This document shows positions 17,841-27,087 of a stretch of 64,000 bases of DNA, piece after piece. The stretch comes from Lewinellaceae bacterium (GTDB taxonomy: Bacteria; Bacteroidota; Bacteroidia; Chitinophagales; Saprospiraceae). How positions within the stretch are numbered: position 1 is the first letter of the stretch; each line of letters begins with the position of its first letter. The DNA is taken from NCBI GenBank assembly GCA_016713985.1, contig JADJOD010000011.1:62001-126000 (forward strand), given 5' to 3'. Both the position numbers and the translations under genes were made by a program. The notes beneath the pieces were generated by a model. It was not told the DNA's origin. It saw only the letters and a list, made by a program, of their open reading frames with translations, and did not search any database.

Positions 17841-18836
17841 TTAAGGAATAACGATGGTGCCTAATATTTTTTCAATGATGTCTTCCTGGCTGATATTCTC
17901 CGCCTCCGCCTCGAATGTAAGGCCGATCCGGTGCCGAAGCACATCGGGACAAATCGCGCGCACGTCGTCGGGGGTTACGTACCCCCTGCGATTCAAAAAA
18001 GCCATGGCGCGGGCAGCTTTGGCCAGGGAAATACTGGCCCGCGGAGAAGCGCCGTAATTGATCAGCGGCGCCAGCGCCTCCATGCCGTATTGTGCGGGAA
18101 ACCGGGTGGCAAACACGATTTGAAGGATGTATTGCTCTATTTTTTCATCCAGATATACCTTTTTGACGGCTTGCCGGGCTTTCAACAGGGTTTCTACCGA
18201 TAAAACCTTGTGCACGGCGGGTTCTTCGTCATTCAGGTTGCGGCGAATAATGGTTCGTTCCTCATCGATAGAGGGATAACCGATTTTAACCTTGAGCAAA
18301 AAGCGATCGGCCTGCGCTTCGGGAAGGGGGTAGGTGCCTTCCTGTTCGATGGGATTTTGTGTAGCCAGCACAAGAAACGGCTCTTCGAGCAGGAAGGTTT
18401 TTGTGCCGATAGTTACCTGTCGTTCCTGCATGGCTTCCAGCAGCGCGCTTTGCACCTTGGCGGGTGCGCGGTTGATCTCGTCGGCCAATACGAAATTGGC
18501 AAAAATCGGCCCCTGCCTGACGGTAAATTCGGACAAGGAAGGATTGTAGATCGTTGTGCCGACAATATCGGCGGGCAAAAGGTCGGGAGTAAACTGGATG
18601 CGGCTGAATCGCGCTTCCACGGCTTGGGCCAAAGTTTTGATAGCCAGCGTTTTAGCCAATCCGGGCATGCCTTCCAGCAGGATATGACCTTTAGTAAGCA
18701 AGCCGATTAAAAGCCGGTTGAGCATAGCCTGTTGACCGACAATGACATCGGAAGTGACGGCCGATAATTTTTCAATGAAAGCGCTTTCCGACTGAATGAA
18801 ACGATTCAGCGCCTCTACATCCGCAGGTTGTTGCAT
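17841..18836 (-). CDS. MoxR family AAA+ ATPase
   Basis: A 331-residue MoxR ATPase. Walker A GMPGLAKT is at residues 56-63, Walker B VLADEINRA with Asp119 and Glu120, sensor 1 ATQNPIEQEGTYPLPEAQ near 165-182, and a C-terminal lid. MoxR proteins act as chaperones for metal or complex assembly together with VWA proteins. It is the first gene of the Bat operon; a G+C-rich hairpin separates it from the gene upstream. Confidence 0.93.
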   Translation of the reverse strand: MQQPADVEALNRFIQSESAFIEKLSAVTSDVIVGQQAMLNRLLIGLLTKGHILLEGMPGLAKTLAIKTLAQAVEARFSRIQFTPDLLPADIVGTTIYNPSLSEFTVRQGPIFANFVLADEINRAPAKVQSALLEAMQERQVTIGTKTFLLEEPFLVLATQNPIEQEGTYPLPEAQADRFLLKVKIGYPSIDEERTIIRRNLNDEEPAVHKVLSVETLLKARQAVKKVYLDEKIEQYILQIVFATRFPAQYGMEALAPLINYGASPRASISLAKAARAMAFLNRRGYVTPDDVRAICPDVLRHRIGLTFEAEAENISQEDIIEKILGTIVIP

Positions 18837-18914
18837 GGATTCCAGGTAAATTCTGATGGTAAAAGGTAAAGTAACGAAGGATTCTTTAAATGATTATCCT
18901 TCTTTCCTAAAACA

Positions 18915-18944
18915 GAACAGCCCCGCTGTGGGGCGGGGCTGTTC
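18915..18944 (-). terminator. Terminator hairpin between moxR and the upstream gene
   Basis: A perfect 12-base stem (GAACAGCCCCGC paired with GCGGGGCTGTTC) and a 6-base loop. On the minus strand it is followed by TGTTTTAGG. It lies 31 bases after the stop of the 111-residue gene, so it probably ends that transcript and insulates moxR. Confidence 0.7.
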
Positions 18945-18974
18945 GTCCGTTAAACACGGGTATTGAAAATATGC

Positions 18975-19310
18975 TCAAACGACTGTCAGCACGGTTTGTA
19001 CCGTCAGTTTTAACAAGTCACCGGCGATGCCGTCGAATTTGCTTTTTGAAACGGACACTTCGGACAATAATTCAATTTTCAACTGAGCCATACGTCCCTG
19101 CATGAGCATCTCAAATTCTTCCGCATCGATTTTATTATCGGCCAGTTTCATGGCGTAACGCTCGGCGTCTTTTTTCAGATTTTCATGTAGTTTTTTGGCG
19201 GCTTCTTCATAATGCTGCCGGCGGCGTTTGACAAAGTTGCCAACTATTCCGACCACTTTTTCGTCGAGTCCGTCGAGGGCATTTTTAACTTTTGTTTCTT
19301 TATTTGGCAT
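18975..19310 (-). CDS. Small coiled-coil protein of unknown function
   Basis: Start set at 19310 (MPNKETKVKNALDGLDEKVV); an in-frame ATG at 19382 would overlap the upstream gene. The 111-residue product has a basic helical middle (FVKRRRQHYEEAAKKLHENL) and high Lys/Glu content, suggesting a coiled coil, and ends in a hydrophobic stretch (LLKLTVQTVLTVV). It follows a lipoprotein gene by 68 bases and ends at a strong hairpin. No family recognised. Confidence 0.6.
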   Translation of the reverse strand: MPNKETKVKNALDGLDEKVVGIVGNFVKRRRQHYEEAAKKLHENLKKDAERYAMKLADNKIDAEEFEMLMQGRMAQLKIELLSEVSVSKSKFDGIAGDLLKLTVQTVLTVV

Positions 19311-19378
19311 TGTTAAAGAGTTGAATAATGACAAACGAATTGATTGACAATCATTGGATTCAAAGTTTATGCCATTTG

Positions 19379-19813
19379 TCATTTCTTCTTGGCCAGTTCC
19401 GCTTTTTTGATGGCGTCGAGGCTTTTGCCAACCTGGCCTACGGATTCTTTCACCACATCTTTATCCAGAACACCTTTGGCTTTCCAGCGGTCGAAAAAGG
19501 GCATTACCAGTTCGTTTTTCAGAATGTTCCAGGATTTGGCGATATCCTTATTGCTTTTCTGGCCGGCTGCGTGATCGGCGGCTGAAGTCAGGTCGGTCAG
19601 TATTTTGGTGACGGCCGATTCGTGTTTGCCATAAGGCTCGGTGGCTTTTGCCATCAGATCGGTCAGCCGGCCCCCAATATTGGTGATGTTGTCGAGCCCC
19701 ATCTGGTCAAATGAAGCGGAACAGGATTGCATGGTGGACATGGTGGAAAACAGCAGGAATCCCAGTGTCAGGAATAAGGAACTTGGTTTTAGCCGGTTGA
19801 AAAGTGTCTTCAT
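19379..19813 (-). CDS. Putative lipoprotein of unknown function
   Basis: Start at 19813 (MKTLFNRLKPSSLFLTLGFL), which places a signal helix before a lipobox-like TMQSC with the Cys at about residue 31. The mature part, about 115 residues, is helical and rich in Lys and Asp. It probably sits in the periplasm or outer membrane as a lipid-anchored helical protein. Gene order with the coiled-coil gene suggests a small envelope operon downstream of the phosphorylase. No family recognised. Confidence 0.6.
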   Translation of the reverse strand: MKTLFNRLKPSSLFLTLGFLLFSTMSTMQSCSASFDQMGLDNITNIGGRLTDLMAKATEPYGKHESAVTKILTDLTSAADHAAGQKSNKDIAKSWNILKNELVMPFFDRWKAKGVLDKDVVKESVGQVGKSLDAIKKAELAKKK

Positions 19814-19875
19814 AATCAGAGTTGTTGAATGATCAGAGGTGAGTACAAATGTGACGGTGAATGTAGAGGTTTTGC

Positions 19876-20748
19876 TCAAATACCGGTTGAAATTTTTTCC
19901 AGCGCGATTTCTATCAGCCGGCGTTCGGTTTTTGCCGGATTGCTGCTGAAGGCGCCGGTGACCCGGTTGGCTAAAATGGCATTGAGCGAAACGGCCCGGT
20001 GCCCCAACAGGTATGCCAGGCCATAGATCGCTGCGGTTTCCATTTCAAGGTTTGTTATTTTATATCCTTGATAATCAAACTTTTGCATGACGGATATTAA
20101 ATCGGGTATCCTGGTGCCAGCCCGAAGTCGCCTGCCCTGCGGCGCGTAAAATCCGGTGTTTGTAGCGGTTATTCCCCGGGTAAATTCATTTTTAAAAATA
20201 TCGATCAAGGCATTGTCACCAAAAGTAAAATAGGGCAAACAGGGGAGGGGATGCTCGCGGGTTTGGGCGGCAAGCACATGCAACCAGTCGTTTTGGCAAA
20301 GTTCGGGCGCGTCGTAAAAAAACAACAACCCATCGAAACCAAATGCGGCATCGGAGAGCAGGAAGCTGTCCGTTTCAATTTCCGGCTGAATACTGCCCGA
20401 AGTGCCCAGGCGGATAAAGGTCAGTTGCCGGAATTGTTTTTTGGGCATCCGGCTTACAAAATCGATGTTGAACAACGCATCCAGTTCGTTGATCACGATG
20501 TCGATATTGTCGGTGCCGATGCCCGTTGAAATCACGGTCAATCTCGTTTTTCCCAACCATCCGGTGTGGGTAATGAATTCCCGCTTTTTTGTTTTGTGCT
20601 CGATGCGGTCAAAATACCGGCTCACTTTCGCCACCCGGTCGGGGTCGCCGACGGTAATGATCAGCGGCGCCACTTGCTCCGGTTGAAGATGCAAGTGATA
20701 GATGCTGCCATCCGCGTTGAGGATAAGTTCGGATTCTAATATTTTCAT
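19876..20748 (-). CDS. Nucleoside phosphorylase (uridine/purine phosphorylase family)
   Basis: A 290-residue member of the PNP_UDP_1 family. Marks include the phosphate-binding IITVGDPDRVAKVSRYFD near residues 30-47, STGIGTDNIDIVINEL near 85-100, RLGTSGSIQ near 121, and the substrate-binding NLEMETAAIYGLAYLLGHRA near 236-255. It splits nucleosides with phosphate for salvage. Uridine versus purine preference cannot be settled here. Divergent from hemF. Confidence 0.85.
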   Translation of the reverse strand: MKILESELILNADGSIYHLHLQPEQVAPLIITVGDPDRVAKVSRYFDRIEHKTKKREFITHTGWLGKTRLTVISTGIGTDNIDIVINELDALFNIDFVSRMPKKQFRQLTFIRLGTSGSIQPEIETDSFLLSDAAFGFDGLLFFYDAPELCQNDWLHVLAAQTREHPLPCLPYFTFGDNALIDIFKNEFTRGITATNTGFYAPQGRRLRAGTRIPDLISVMQKFDYQGYKITNLEMETAAIYGLAYLLGHRAVSLNAILANRVTGAFSSNPAKTERRLIEIALEKISTGI

Positions 20749-20826
20749 TTTACTCAGATATAATTTTCTTTACTGTTTTTTCATTCTTAAACAAAAAAGG
20801 CAAACCACCTTTGCACAAAAGTAATC

Positions 20827-21717
20827 ATGCATACGAAAGAATACATCGCAGAGCGATTCAGGCAATTGCAGGACGACATCTGCCGGCAACTGGAAGCGGT
20901 TGACGGCGGCGGGGTATTTTTGGAAGACAACTGGATTCGCCCGGAGGGTGGGGGAGGCAGGAGCCGGGTCATCGAAGGTAAAACCATAGAAAAGGGTGGG
21001 GTAATGTTCAGTGCCGTTTATGGCCCCTTGCCCGAAACAATTGCCAAAAGTATGCAGTTGCCGCCCACCGACTTTTTTGCCACCGGGGTATCCATTGTGA
21101 TCCATCCCCACAGCCCGATGGCGCCGATTATCCATATGAATGTGCGTTATTTTGAAACCGGCACGGGGCGCTGGTGGTTTGGCGGCGGCATTGATCTGAC
21201 GCCGCACTATGTGGTGCCGGACGATGCGCGATTTTTTCACGGGCAGTTAAAGTCCGTATGCCATCGCTTTCACCCGGAATATTACCCCGATTTTAAACGG
21301 CAGGCAGACGATTATTTTTTTCTCAAACACCGGAACGAAACACGGGGGATCGGCGGCATATTTTTTGACTATCTCGACGACAAGACGGGGCCTTCACAGG
21401 AAGAATTGTTCAATTTCGCCATGGCCGTGGGGGAAACTTTTGCGCCGGTATATGTCAATTTATTACATCGCGCGGCCGGCAGACCCTGGTCGGAGCGCGA
21501 AAAACGCTGGCAAATGCTGCGGCGTGGAAGGTACGTCGAGTTTCACTTAGTGTGGGATCGCGGCACCAAATTCGGCCTCGAAACGAATGGCCGGGTGGAA
21601 TCCATTCTGATGAGTATGCCTCCGGTGGCGAGCTGGATTTATAATTATCAGCCGGAGCCAGGCAGCGCGGAAGCCGAAACGCTTATCTCTTTGCGTAAAG
21701 GTGTGGAATGGGCATGA
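20827..21717 (+). CDS. hemF: Oxygen-dependent coproporphyrinogen III oxidase
   Basis: A 296-residue HemF with the family blocks GGGVFLEDNWIRPEGGGGRSRVIEG, GVSIVIHPHSPMAPIIHMNVRYFE, WWFGGGIDLTPHY and HRNETRGIGGIFFDYLD. It converts coproporphyrinogen III to protoporphyrinogen IX using O2 in haem synthesis, which implies aerobic life. A CACCTTTG motif at 20806-20813 (one base off the -7 consensus) lies 14 bases upstream of the start. Confidence 0.96.
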   Translation: MHTKEYIAERFRQLQDDICRQLEAVDGGGVFLEDNWIRPEGGGGRSRVIEGKTIEKGGVMFSAVYGPLPETIAKSMQLPPTDFFATGVSIVIHPHSPMAPIIHMNVRYFETGTGRWWFGGGIDLTPHYVVPDDARFFHGQLKSVCHRFHPEYYPDFKRQADDYFFLKHRNETRGIGGIFFDYLDDKTGPSQEELFNFAMAVGETFAPVYVNLLHRAAGRPWSEREKRWQMLRRGRYVEFHLVWDRGTKFGLETNGRVESILMSMPPVASWIYNYQPEPGSAEAETLISLRKGVEWA

Positions 21718-21827
21718 TCGGGCCTTTGTAATGCATGATAAAGGAATTTAATGGGTTGTGCGATCTGCGTTTTTTTGCCGTTTGATGATGAGTGTCTGGC
21801 GGGTTTATCCCATCTTTACCGCCGTGA

Positions 21828-22124
21828 ATGTCCATGAAAAAGAAAAATGACAACTCCCTACAGGATGCCATGCAGGATATGCTGCATGAATTTCGCCTCA
21901 AACCGCATCTCGACGAGACAAGGGTTAAAATGTTGTGGGAGCAACTCATGGGGAAAACCATAGCGACATACACTTCCAATATTGTCGTGCGAAAAAATGT
22001 ACTTTACCTCACCATCCTTTCCGCACCCCTGAAACACGAACTTTCCTACGCAAAAGACAAAATTAAAAACTTGTTGAACGCTGAAATGGGAGAAGAGTAT
22101 GTCAAAGACGTGGTGATCAGGTGA
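21828..22124 (+). CDS. DUF721 (DciA-like) protein
   Basis: A 98-residue basic protein matching DUF721 in Bacteroidota: ALQ-type start region, LWEQLMGKTIATYTSNIVVRKNVLYLTILSAPLKHEL, then YAKDKIKNLLNAEMG. The KH-like fold is shared with DciA, a loader of the DnaB helicase in bacteria lacking DnaC, so a role at DNA replication is plausible but inferred. In this phylum it is often near recF; that gene is not in the window. Confidence 0.8.
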   Translation: MSMKKKNDNSLQDAMQDMLHEFRLKPHLDETRVKMLWEQLMGKTIATYTSNIVVRKNVLYLTILSAPLKHELSYAKDKIKNLLNAEMGEEYVKDVVIR

Positions 22125-22157
22125 GGGTTATTTTATAATCAACAGGCAACTTATCAA

Positions 22158-25100
22158 ATGCTCATGAAACGCTACTTACTTCCCGTTGCAACATTATTCT
22201 TTGTTGTTCAAGGGAACACTGATGTTTTTTCTCAGTGCAACTCCGCTCCCTGCGTCACACCGCAACCCCAGGTGAATGCCATGGATGCGTGTGTGCTGCC
22301 TAACCCTCAGGCCCTGGATTGTTATTATGGCGCAACAACTCCCGATATTCCGGTTTCGTTTCCGCCTTCATGGTGCTCCGTGATCAACAATAACCAGTGG
22401 TTCGCCTTCACTGCGGATGCTACTACAGCCACCTTTAATATTTCGTGTTACGGATGTGCATCCGGCAACGGGATACAAGCCGCCGTTCTTTCTACAGCAG
22501 ATTGTGTAAATTTTCAATTCGTGTCACCCTGTTTGGGAGGTATCGCAACCGGCACAACGCAAATCCTGAATGCCAGCAACCTGGTTCCCGGCGAGGTTTA
22601 TTATCTTTGTATTGACGGCAGCGGAGGCGCTTTATGCGATTATTCCATTAACGGCTCCATTCCCGTGGTAAATCCTCCTAACGGCGACGTTTGCATACCG
22701 TCTTCTCCCACAGCCACTTATACTACCAGCGTCAATTCTTCCTGGACAATTAATCCGCCTTCAGCTGGTACTTTTGTCGGCAATCCGGTTGGTGCATCGG
22801 TAACGGTAACCTGGCTGCAACCCGGCCCGGCGACGCTGTGTGCACAAAACATCAATTGCCCCAATGCTCCGCAGGCTTGTCTGGATATTAATGTCGGCGA
22901 AGATACCGAAACAATAGAAATGGTGGACTTGTGTCAGGGAAAAACGGTTACCTGTGCCGGCAAGGTTTTTAACGCACCGGGCACTTTTCCGGTTATTTTA
23001 CAATCCTTTACCGGTTGTGACAGCACCGTAAAGTGTATGATAAACCTGATCCCAACCGTTACGTCCACCGAAACGGTGCTTTTATGCCAGGGGCAGTCCG
23101 TTTCCTGCGCGGGAAAGGATTTTACTTCTCCGGGAAATTTTCCGGTCATCCTGACTGCGCCAAGCGGCTGTGATAGCATTGTGACCTGTAAAGTGACCCT
23201 TATACCAACCTACGTTTCCCCTTTTTACCAGGTGAATTTATGCGGCCCCGCAGAATATCAGATGTGCGACAATGTTTTTACATCTTCCGGATTATTTACG
23301 GAAAAATGCGTCAGTTCACTGGGTTGCGACAGTATTGTAAATGTTAATTTGGCCATTCTTGATCCGGAGGCCGTCATTGTTCCACCCGCCATCATCGACT
23401 GCGGCGCTAACTCTACCATCACCCTCAGCAGTACGGGATCCAACACAAATAACGCTGTCGGGGGCAGCACCCTTTATCAATGGACCGGGCCGGGAATTAT
23501 TGGCTCCAGCAATCAACCCACCGTTCAGGTAAACCAGCCCGGCAATTACTGCCTGATCCTGACGCATGGCAGGGGCGGCTTGTATTGTGCTGATACAGCG
23601 TGTGTTACGGTGAGCGCAGTGAGTGCGGTGCCACAGCTTCCACAAATCACCGGCAACCCGACTCCCTGTGGCGATTCCACGGTTACTTATACGGCTACCG
23701 CCGTTGGAACACCTGCGCCAACATCGTATACCTGGACCACTCCGGGCAACATACCCTTTACTTCTGTGGGGCTGAATGCCATACAAATCACCTGGAACAG
23801 CGCCAATCCGGGTGGCCCGCTTTGTGTCACAGCCAACAACTCATGTGGCCCATCGGCGCCTGCGTGCCTGCCCATCACGGTATTGCAGCCGGTTGTGCCG
23901 CCCGATTTTACAGGACCCGACACGGTTTGTGCCAATGGCGGCGCTTATGCATTTGTCCTGGACAGCCTGCAACCGGGCACAACGTATAACTGGACGATAC
24001 CAACCGGCGCCGCGTTGACCATTTCGGGAGACAGTGCGATCGTTAATTTTACCAACGCTGTTTCCGGGCAAGTATGTGTAACCGCTCAAAACAACTGCGG
24101 CATACTCGGGCCACTTTGTCAAAACGTGCAGGTAATCCCCACTGCCACGGCAGATATCAGCGGTATTAATGAAATATGCCTCGGCGAATCGCTGGACCTG
24201 ACTTTTACCCTGAGCGGCAATGCGCCGTTTAACGTTACCTGGACAATCGGGAACCAAAGCCTCGTTCTGAATAATATTTCAAGCGGTTATTCCATACCGG
24301 TCAATCCGACGGTGCCCACAACTTACCGGCTCATCTCGGTGGAAAGCAGCACCGGGCTCGCCTGCCCGGTAGCGATTACGGACAGTGTACACGTACAGGT
24401 ATGGCAGCCTGCCAATATCAACCTTACAGCGCAGATATGCGAGGGCGAATCCATTTTACTCGGCGGCGCCATGCAGACCACTTCCGGCATTTATTCCGAC
24501 TCCCTCAGCACCATTCACGGCTGCGACAGCGTTATTGTTACTATATTGACAGTTAATGAAATAGATTCCATTCTTCTGCTGGAAACCACTTGTGATCCGG
24601 CTGCTGCAGGCACCACGACGACGGTATTCAGCCAGACCAACGGTTGCGACAGCGTGGTTACCCGCACGGTCACCCTGTTGCCTACGGATACAACGCTGAT
24701 CTTCGATACCAACTGTGACCCGGCCAATGTGGGCGTTTTTGTCCAAAACCTGACTAACCAATATGGCTGCGACAGCACGGTTACCACAACCGTAACTTTT
24801 TCGCTGTCCGACACCACATATCTGAGTTCCATGACCTGTAATGTGAATGGCACCGGTGTTTTTGTCCAGAATTTCACAACGGTGGACGGCTGCGACAGCC
24901 TCATAATTACCACCGTTACACTTACACCCGGCGATACAACCTTGCTGACGGATGCCAGTTGTGATCCGGCAGGAGTGGGTGTTTTTGTTCAAACCCTGCT
25001 GACACAAGCCGGCTGCGACAGCACCGTGATTACAACCGTCAGTTTGCTGCCGAGCGACTCCACGTTCCTGTTCCAGCAGGATTGTGACCCGGCGGATACG

Positions 25101-26960
25101 GGTGTTTTTGTCCAAAACCTCACCAACCAATACGGCTGCGACAGTACGGTAGTCACCACGGTCAGTTTGCTGCCCAGCGATACCACCTTGTTGTTTGATA
25201 TGAGTTGCAACCCCGCCAATGTGGGTGTTTTTACGGATGTTCTGACCAATCAGTACGGCTGCGACAGTACGTTGATCACCACAGTCAGTTTTTTCCAGAT
25301 CGATACAACATTTTTGTTTTCAACCACTTGTGACCTGGCTTCAGCGGGCGTTTTCACAGAACACGTGACTACCTCCGGGGGCTGCGACAGCACGATCGTT
25401 ACTACGGTGGCTCTGTTGCCAAGCAATCAGGTTGCCATTCAATCAAGCACCTGCGACCCGGCTGCCGCCGGCATTTTTACGTATGATTTAACCAACCAGT
25501 TCGGCTGTGACAGCACGGTGACGGAAACGGTAACGTTGTTGCCCAGCGACTCCACGTTCCTTTCGTTTGGCACCTGCGATCCGGCTTTGGTGGGCACTGT
25601 AATTGACGTTCAGGCGAACCAGTGGGGTTGCGACAGCACAATTATCTCCATAACCAGTTTGTTGCCACCCGCGTCCTGCGGTACGGCGGGAAATATTACC
25701 GGATCCACCATTCCCTGCGGCTCCACTACCGGCTCACTCACTGTTTTGGCCACTTTGGGCGAACCGCCATTCAGTTTTACCGTATTGCTGGGGACAACGC
25801 CGGTGGCTTCCGGAAATATTGCAGCAGTGGGTGTGCCACAAACGGTTAACGGTCTGGCCGCCGGGAACTATACCCTGAACCTTTCTTCGGCCAACGGCTT
25901 CAGCACAACGGCACAAGCCACGATTGTGCAACTTATTCCCCCGGTGCTTGCGGTAAACCAGGCTTCCAATTACAACGGCTTCTCCGTCAGTTGCACCGGC
26001 GCCAGCGACGGTAGCGCATTGGCTTCCGCGACCGGCGGCACGCAACCATTTGCCTATTCCTGGTCCAACAGCCAGCAAACGGCACAAATAAACAACCTCG
26101 GCGTGGGCAGTTATTCCGTCACGGTTACCGACGCGACAGGGTGTACCGCTGCCGGCTCCGTTTCGCTCAACGAGCCGGAGCCCTTGCAGATCACGTTCAA
26201 AGTCAATGACCTGGATTGTTTCGGACAAAACGACGGGGTTATTTTTATCGAAACAAGCGGCGGCGTGCCACCGTACAGATTTACATTGAACAACTCCGCC
26301 TCCCAAATATCCAGCACCTTCACCGGTTTAGCTGCCGATACTTATACGGTTACGGCATCGGATGCCAACGACTGCGAGACCTCGGAAACCATACTGGTCA
26401 ATGCAGCGGTATTGCTGGACGTTGACCTGGGCGACGACCAATCCATCGAATTGGGCACAAGCACAATCCTTCAGGCGGTGGTGAATGTGCCGCTCGACAG
26501 CATTTTATCGGTGGCCTGGACGCCGCCGTTCGATACTTCGGAATGCCCGGGTTGCCTGACGCAAACTGTTGCGCCCTTTGTTTCCACCACGTATTCGGTG
26601 GAAGTAGTTGCTCAAAATGGCTGTACCGACCGGGATAAAATTATTGTAGCGGTCGATCGCCGCAGGTATCTGTACATTCCGAATATATTTTCACCGAATG
26701 GCGACGGCTCCAATGACCTGTTCAGCATTCAGGCCCGGCCCGGCACCGTGAGCAAGATCAAATCGCTCCAACTTTTCGACCGCTGGGGGGAAGCCGTGTA
26801 TACCCTGTACGATTTTGTGCCCAACGATCCGGCCATCGGTTGGGGGGGCAAATTTGGAAGCCAGCAGATGAATCCGGGTGTATTCGCCTGGGTGATGGAG
26901 GTCGAATTTATTGACGGCGTGATAGAAACTTTTGCGGGTGATGTGACGCTGATGCGTTAG
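22158..26960 (+). CDS. Large secreted repeat protein with SprB repeats and type B T9SS sorting domain
   Basis: A 1600-residue protein. Residues 1-26 are a signal peptide (a second in-frame ATG at 22164 is possible). An N-terminal beta domain is followed by about three Cys-rich modules (CAGKxFxxPGxFPVIL then GCDS, residues about 258-400), PKD-like domains (about 410-760), then nine repeats of about 41 residues with the pattern CDPAxxGVF, LTNQYGCDS, TTVxLLPSDTT (about 810-1170). Two SprB-type repeats (GGTQPFAYSWSNSQQ; GGVPPYRFTLNNS) precede the C-terminal CHU_C domain (IPNIFSPNGDGSNDLF to the end), the T9SS type B signal. It is probably a cell-surface adhesin or gliding-type protein. The nearly identical repeats are prone to recombination and assembly collapse. 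Confidence 0.88.
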   Translation: MLMKRYLLPVATLFFVVQGNTDVFSQCNSAPCVTPQPQVNAMDACVLPNPQALDCYYGATTPDIPVSFPPSWCSVINNNQWFAFTADATTATFNISCYGCASGNGIQAAVLSTADCVNFQFVSPCLGGIATGTTQILNASNLVPGEVYYLCIDGSGGALCDYSINGSIPVVNPPNGDVCIPSSPTATYTTSVNSSWTINPPSAGTFVGNPVGASVTVTWLQPGPATLCAQNINCPNAPQACLDINVGEDTETIEMVDLCQGKTVTCAGKVFNAPGTFPVILQSFTGCDSTVKCMINLIPTVTSTETVLLCQGQSVSCAGKDFTSPGNFPVILTAPSGCDSIVTCKVTLIPTYVSPFYQVNLCGPAEYQMCDNVFTSSGLFTEKCVSSLGCDSIVNVNLAILDPEAVIVPPAIIDCGANSTITLSSTGSNTNNAVGGSTLYQWTGPGIIGSSNQPTVQVNQPGNYCLILTHGRGGLYCADTACVTVSAVSAVPQLPQITGNPTPCGDSTVTYTATAVGTPAPTSYTWTTPGNIPFTSVGLNAIQITWNSANPGGPLCVTANNSCGPSAPACLPITVLQPVVPPDFTGPDTVCANGGAYAFVLDSLQPGTTYNWTIPTGAALTISGDSAIVNFTNAVSGQVCVTAQNNCGILGPLCQNVQVIPTATADISGINEICLGESLDLTFTLSGNAPFNVTWTIGNQSLVLNNISSGYSIPVNPTVPTTYRLISVESSTGLACPVAITDSVHVQVWQPANINLTAQICEGESILLGGAMQTTSGIYSDSLSTIHGCDSVIVTILTVNEIDSILLLETTCDPAAAGTTTTVFSQTNGCDSVVTRTVTLLPTDTTLIFDTNCDPANVGVFVQNLTNQYGCDSTVTTTVTFSLSDTTYLSSMTCNVNGTGVFVQNFTTVDGCDSLIITTVTLTPGDTTLLTDASCDPAGVGVFVQTLLTQAGCDSTVITTVSLLPSDSTFLFQQDCDPADTGVFVQNLTNQYGCDSTVVTTVSLLPSDTTLLFDMSCNPANVGVFTDVLTNQYGCDSTLITTVSFFQIDTTFLFSTTCDLASAGVFTEHVTTSGGCDSTIVTTVALLPSNQVAIQSSTCDPAAAGIFTYDLTNQFGCDSTVTETVTLLPSDSTFLSFGTCDPALVGTVIDVQANQWGCDSTIISITSLLPPASCGTAGNITGSTIPCGSTTGSLTVLATLGEPPFSFTVLLGTTPVASGNIAAVGVPQTVNGLAAGNYTLNLSSANGFSTTAQATIVQLIPPVLAVNQASNYNGFSVSCTGASDGSALASATGGTQPFAYSWSNSQQTAQINNLGVGSYSVTVTDATGCTAAGSVSLNEPEPLQITFKVNDLDCFGQNDGVIFIETSGGVPPYRFTLNNSASQISSTFTGLAADTYTVTASDANDCETSETILVNAAVLLDVDLGDDQSIELGTSTILQAVVNVPLDSILSVAWTPPFDTSECPGCLTQTVAPFVSTTYSVEVVAQNGCTDRDKIIVAVDRRRYLYIPNIFSPNGDGSNDLFSIQARPGTVSKIKSLQLFDRWGEAVYTLYDFVPNDPAIGWGGKFGSQQMNPGVFAWVMEVEFIDGVIETFAGDVTLMR

Positions 26961-27001
26961 AAAAGGTAAGTTGTTGACCAACAGGTACTTTTATTCAACC
27001 G

Positions 27002-27059
27002 GGACAGGGTTTACGTGATTTGCAGGCGTTTTTTTCTGCAGAACATGTAAACCCTGTCC
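27002..27059. repeat. Inverted repeat between convergent genes (dispersed family)
   Basis: GGACAGGGTTTAC (27002-27014) pairs perfectly with GTAAACCCTGTCC (27047-27059); an inner TGCAG/CTGCA pair extends the stem, and the loop contains a run of seven T. It lies between the convergent repeat-protein and GH9 genes and could end transcription from both sides. A related element lies at 58888-58954: on the opposite strand that one also reads GACAGG, then TTACATGATTTACAGGCG. Confidence 0.75.
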
Positions 27060-27087
27060 TCGTTAATACTCATAACAAAGAACAGTC

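Noticed and set aside
22934..25249. Several minus-strand frames inside the repeat adhesin
   Set aside because: They repeat with the same period as the plus-strand modules, so they are shadows of the repeated gene.
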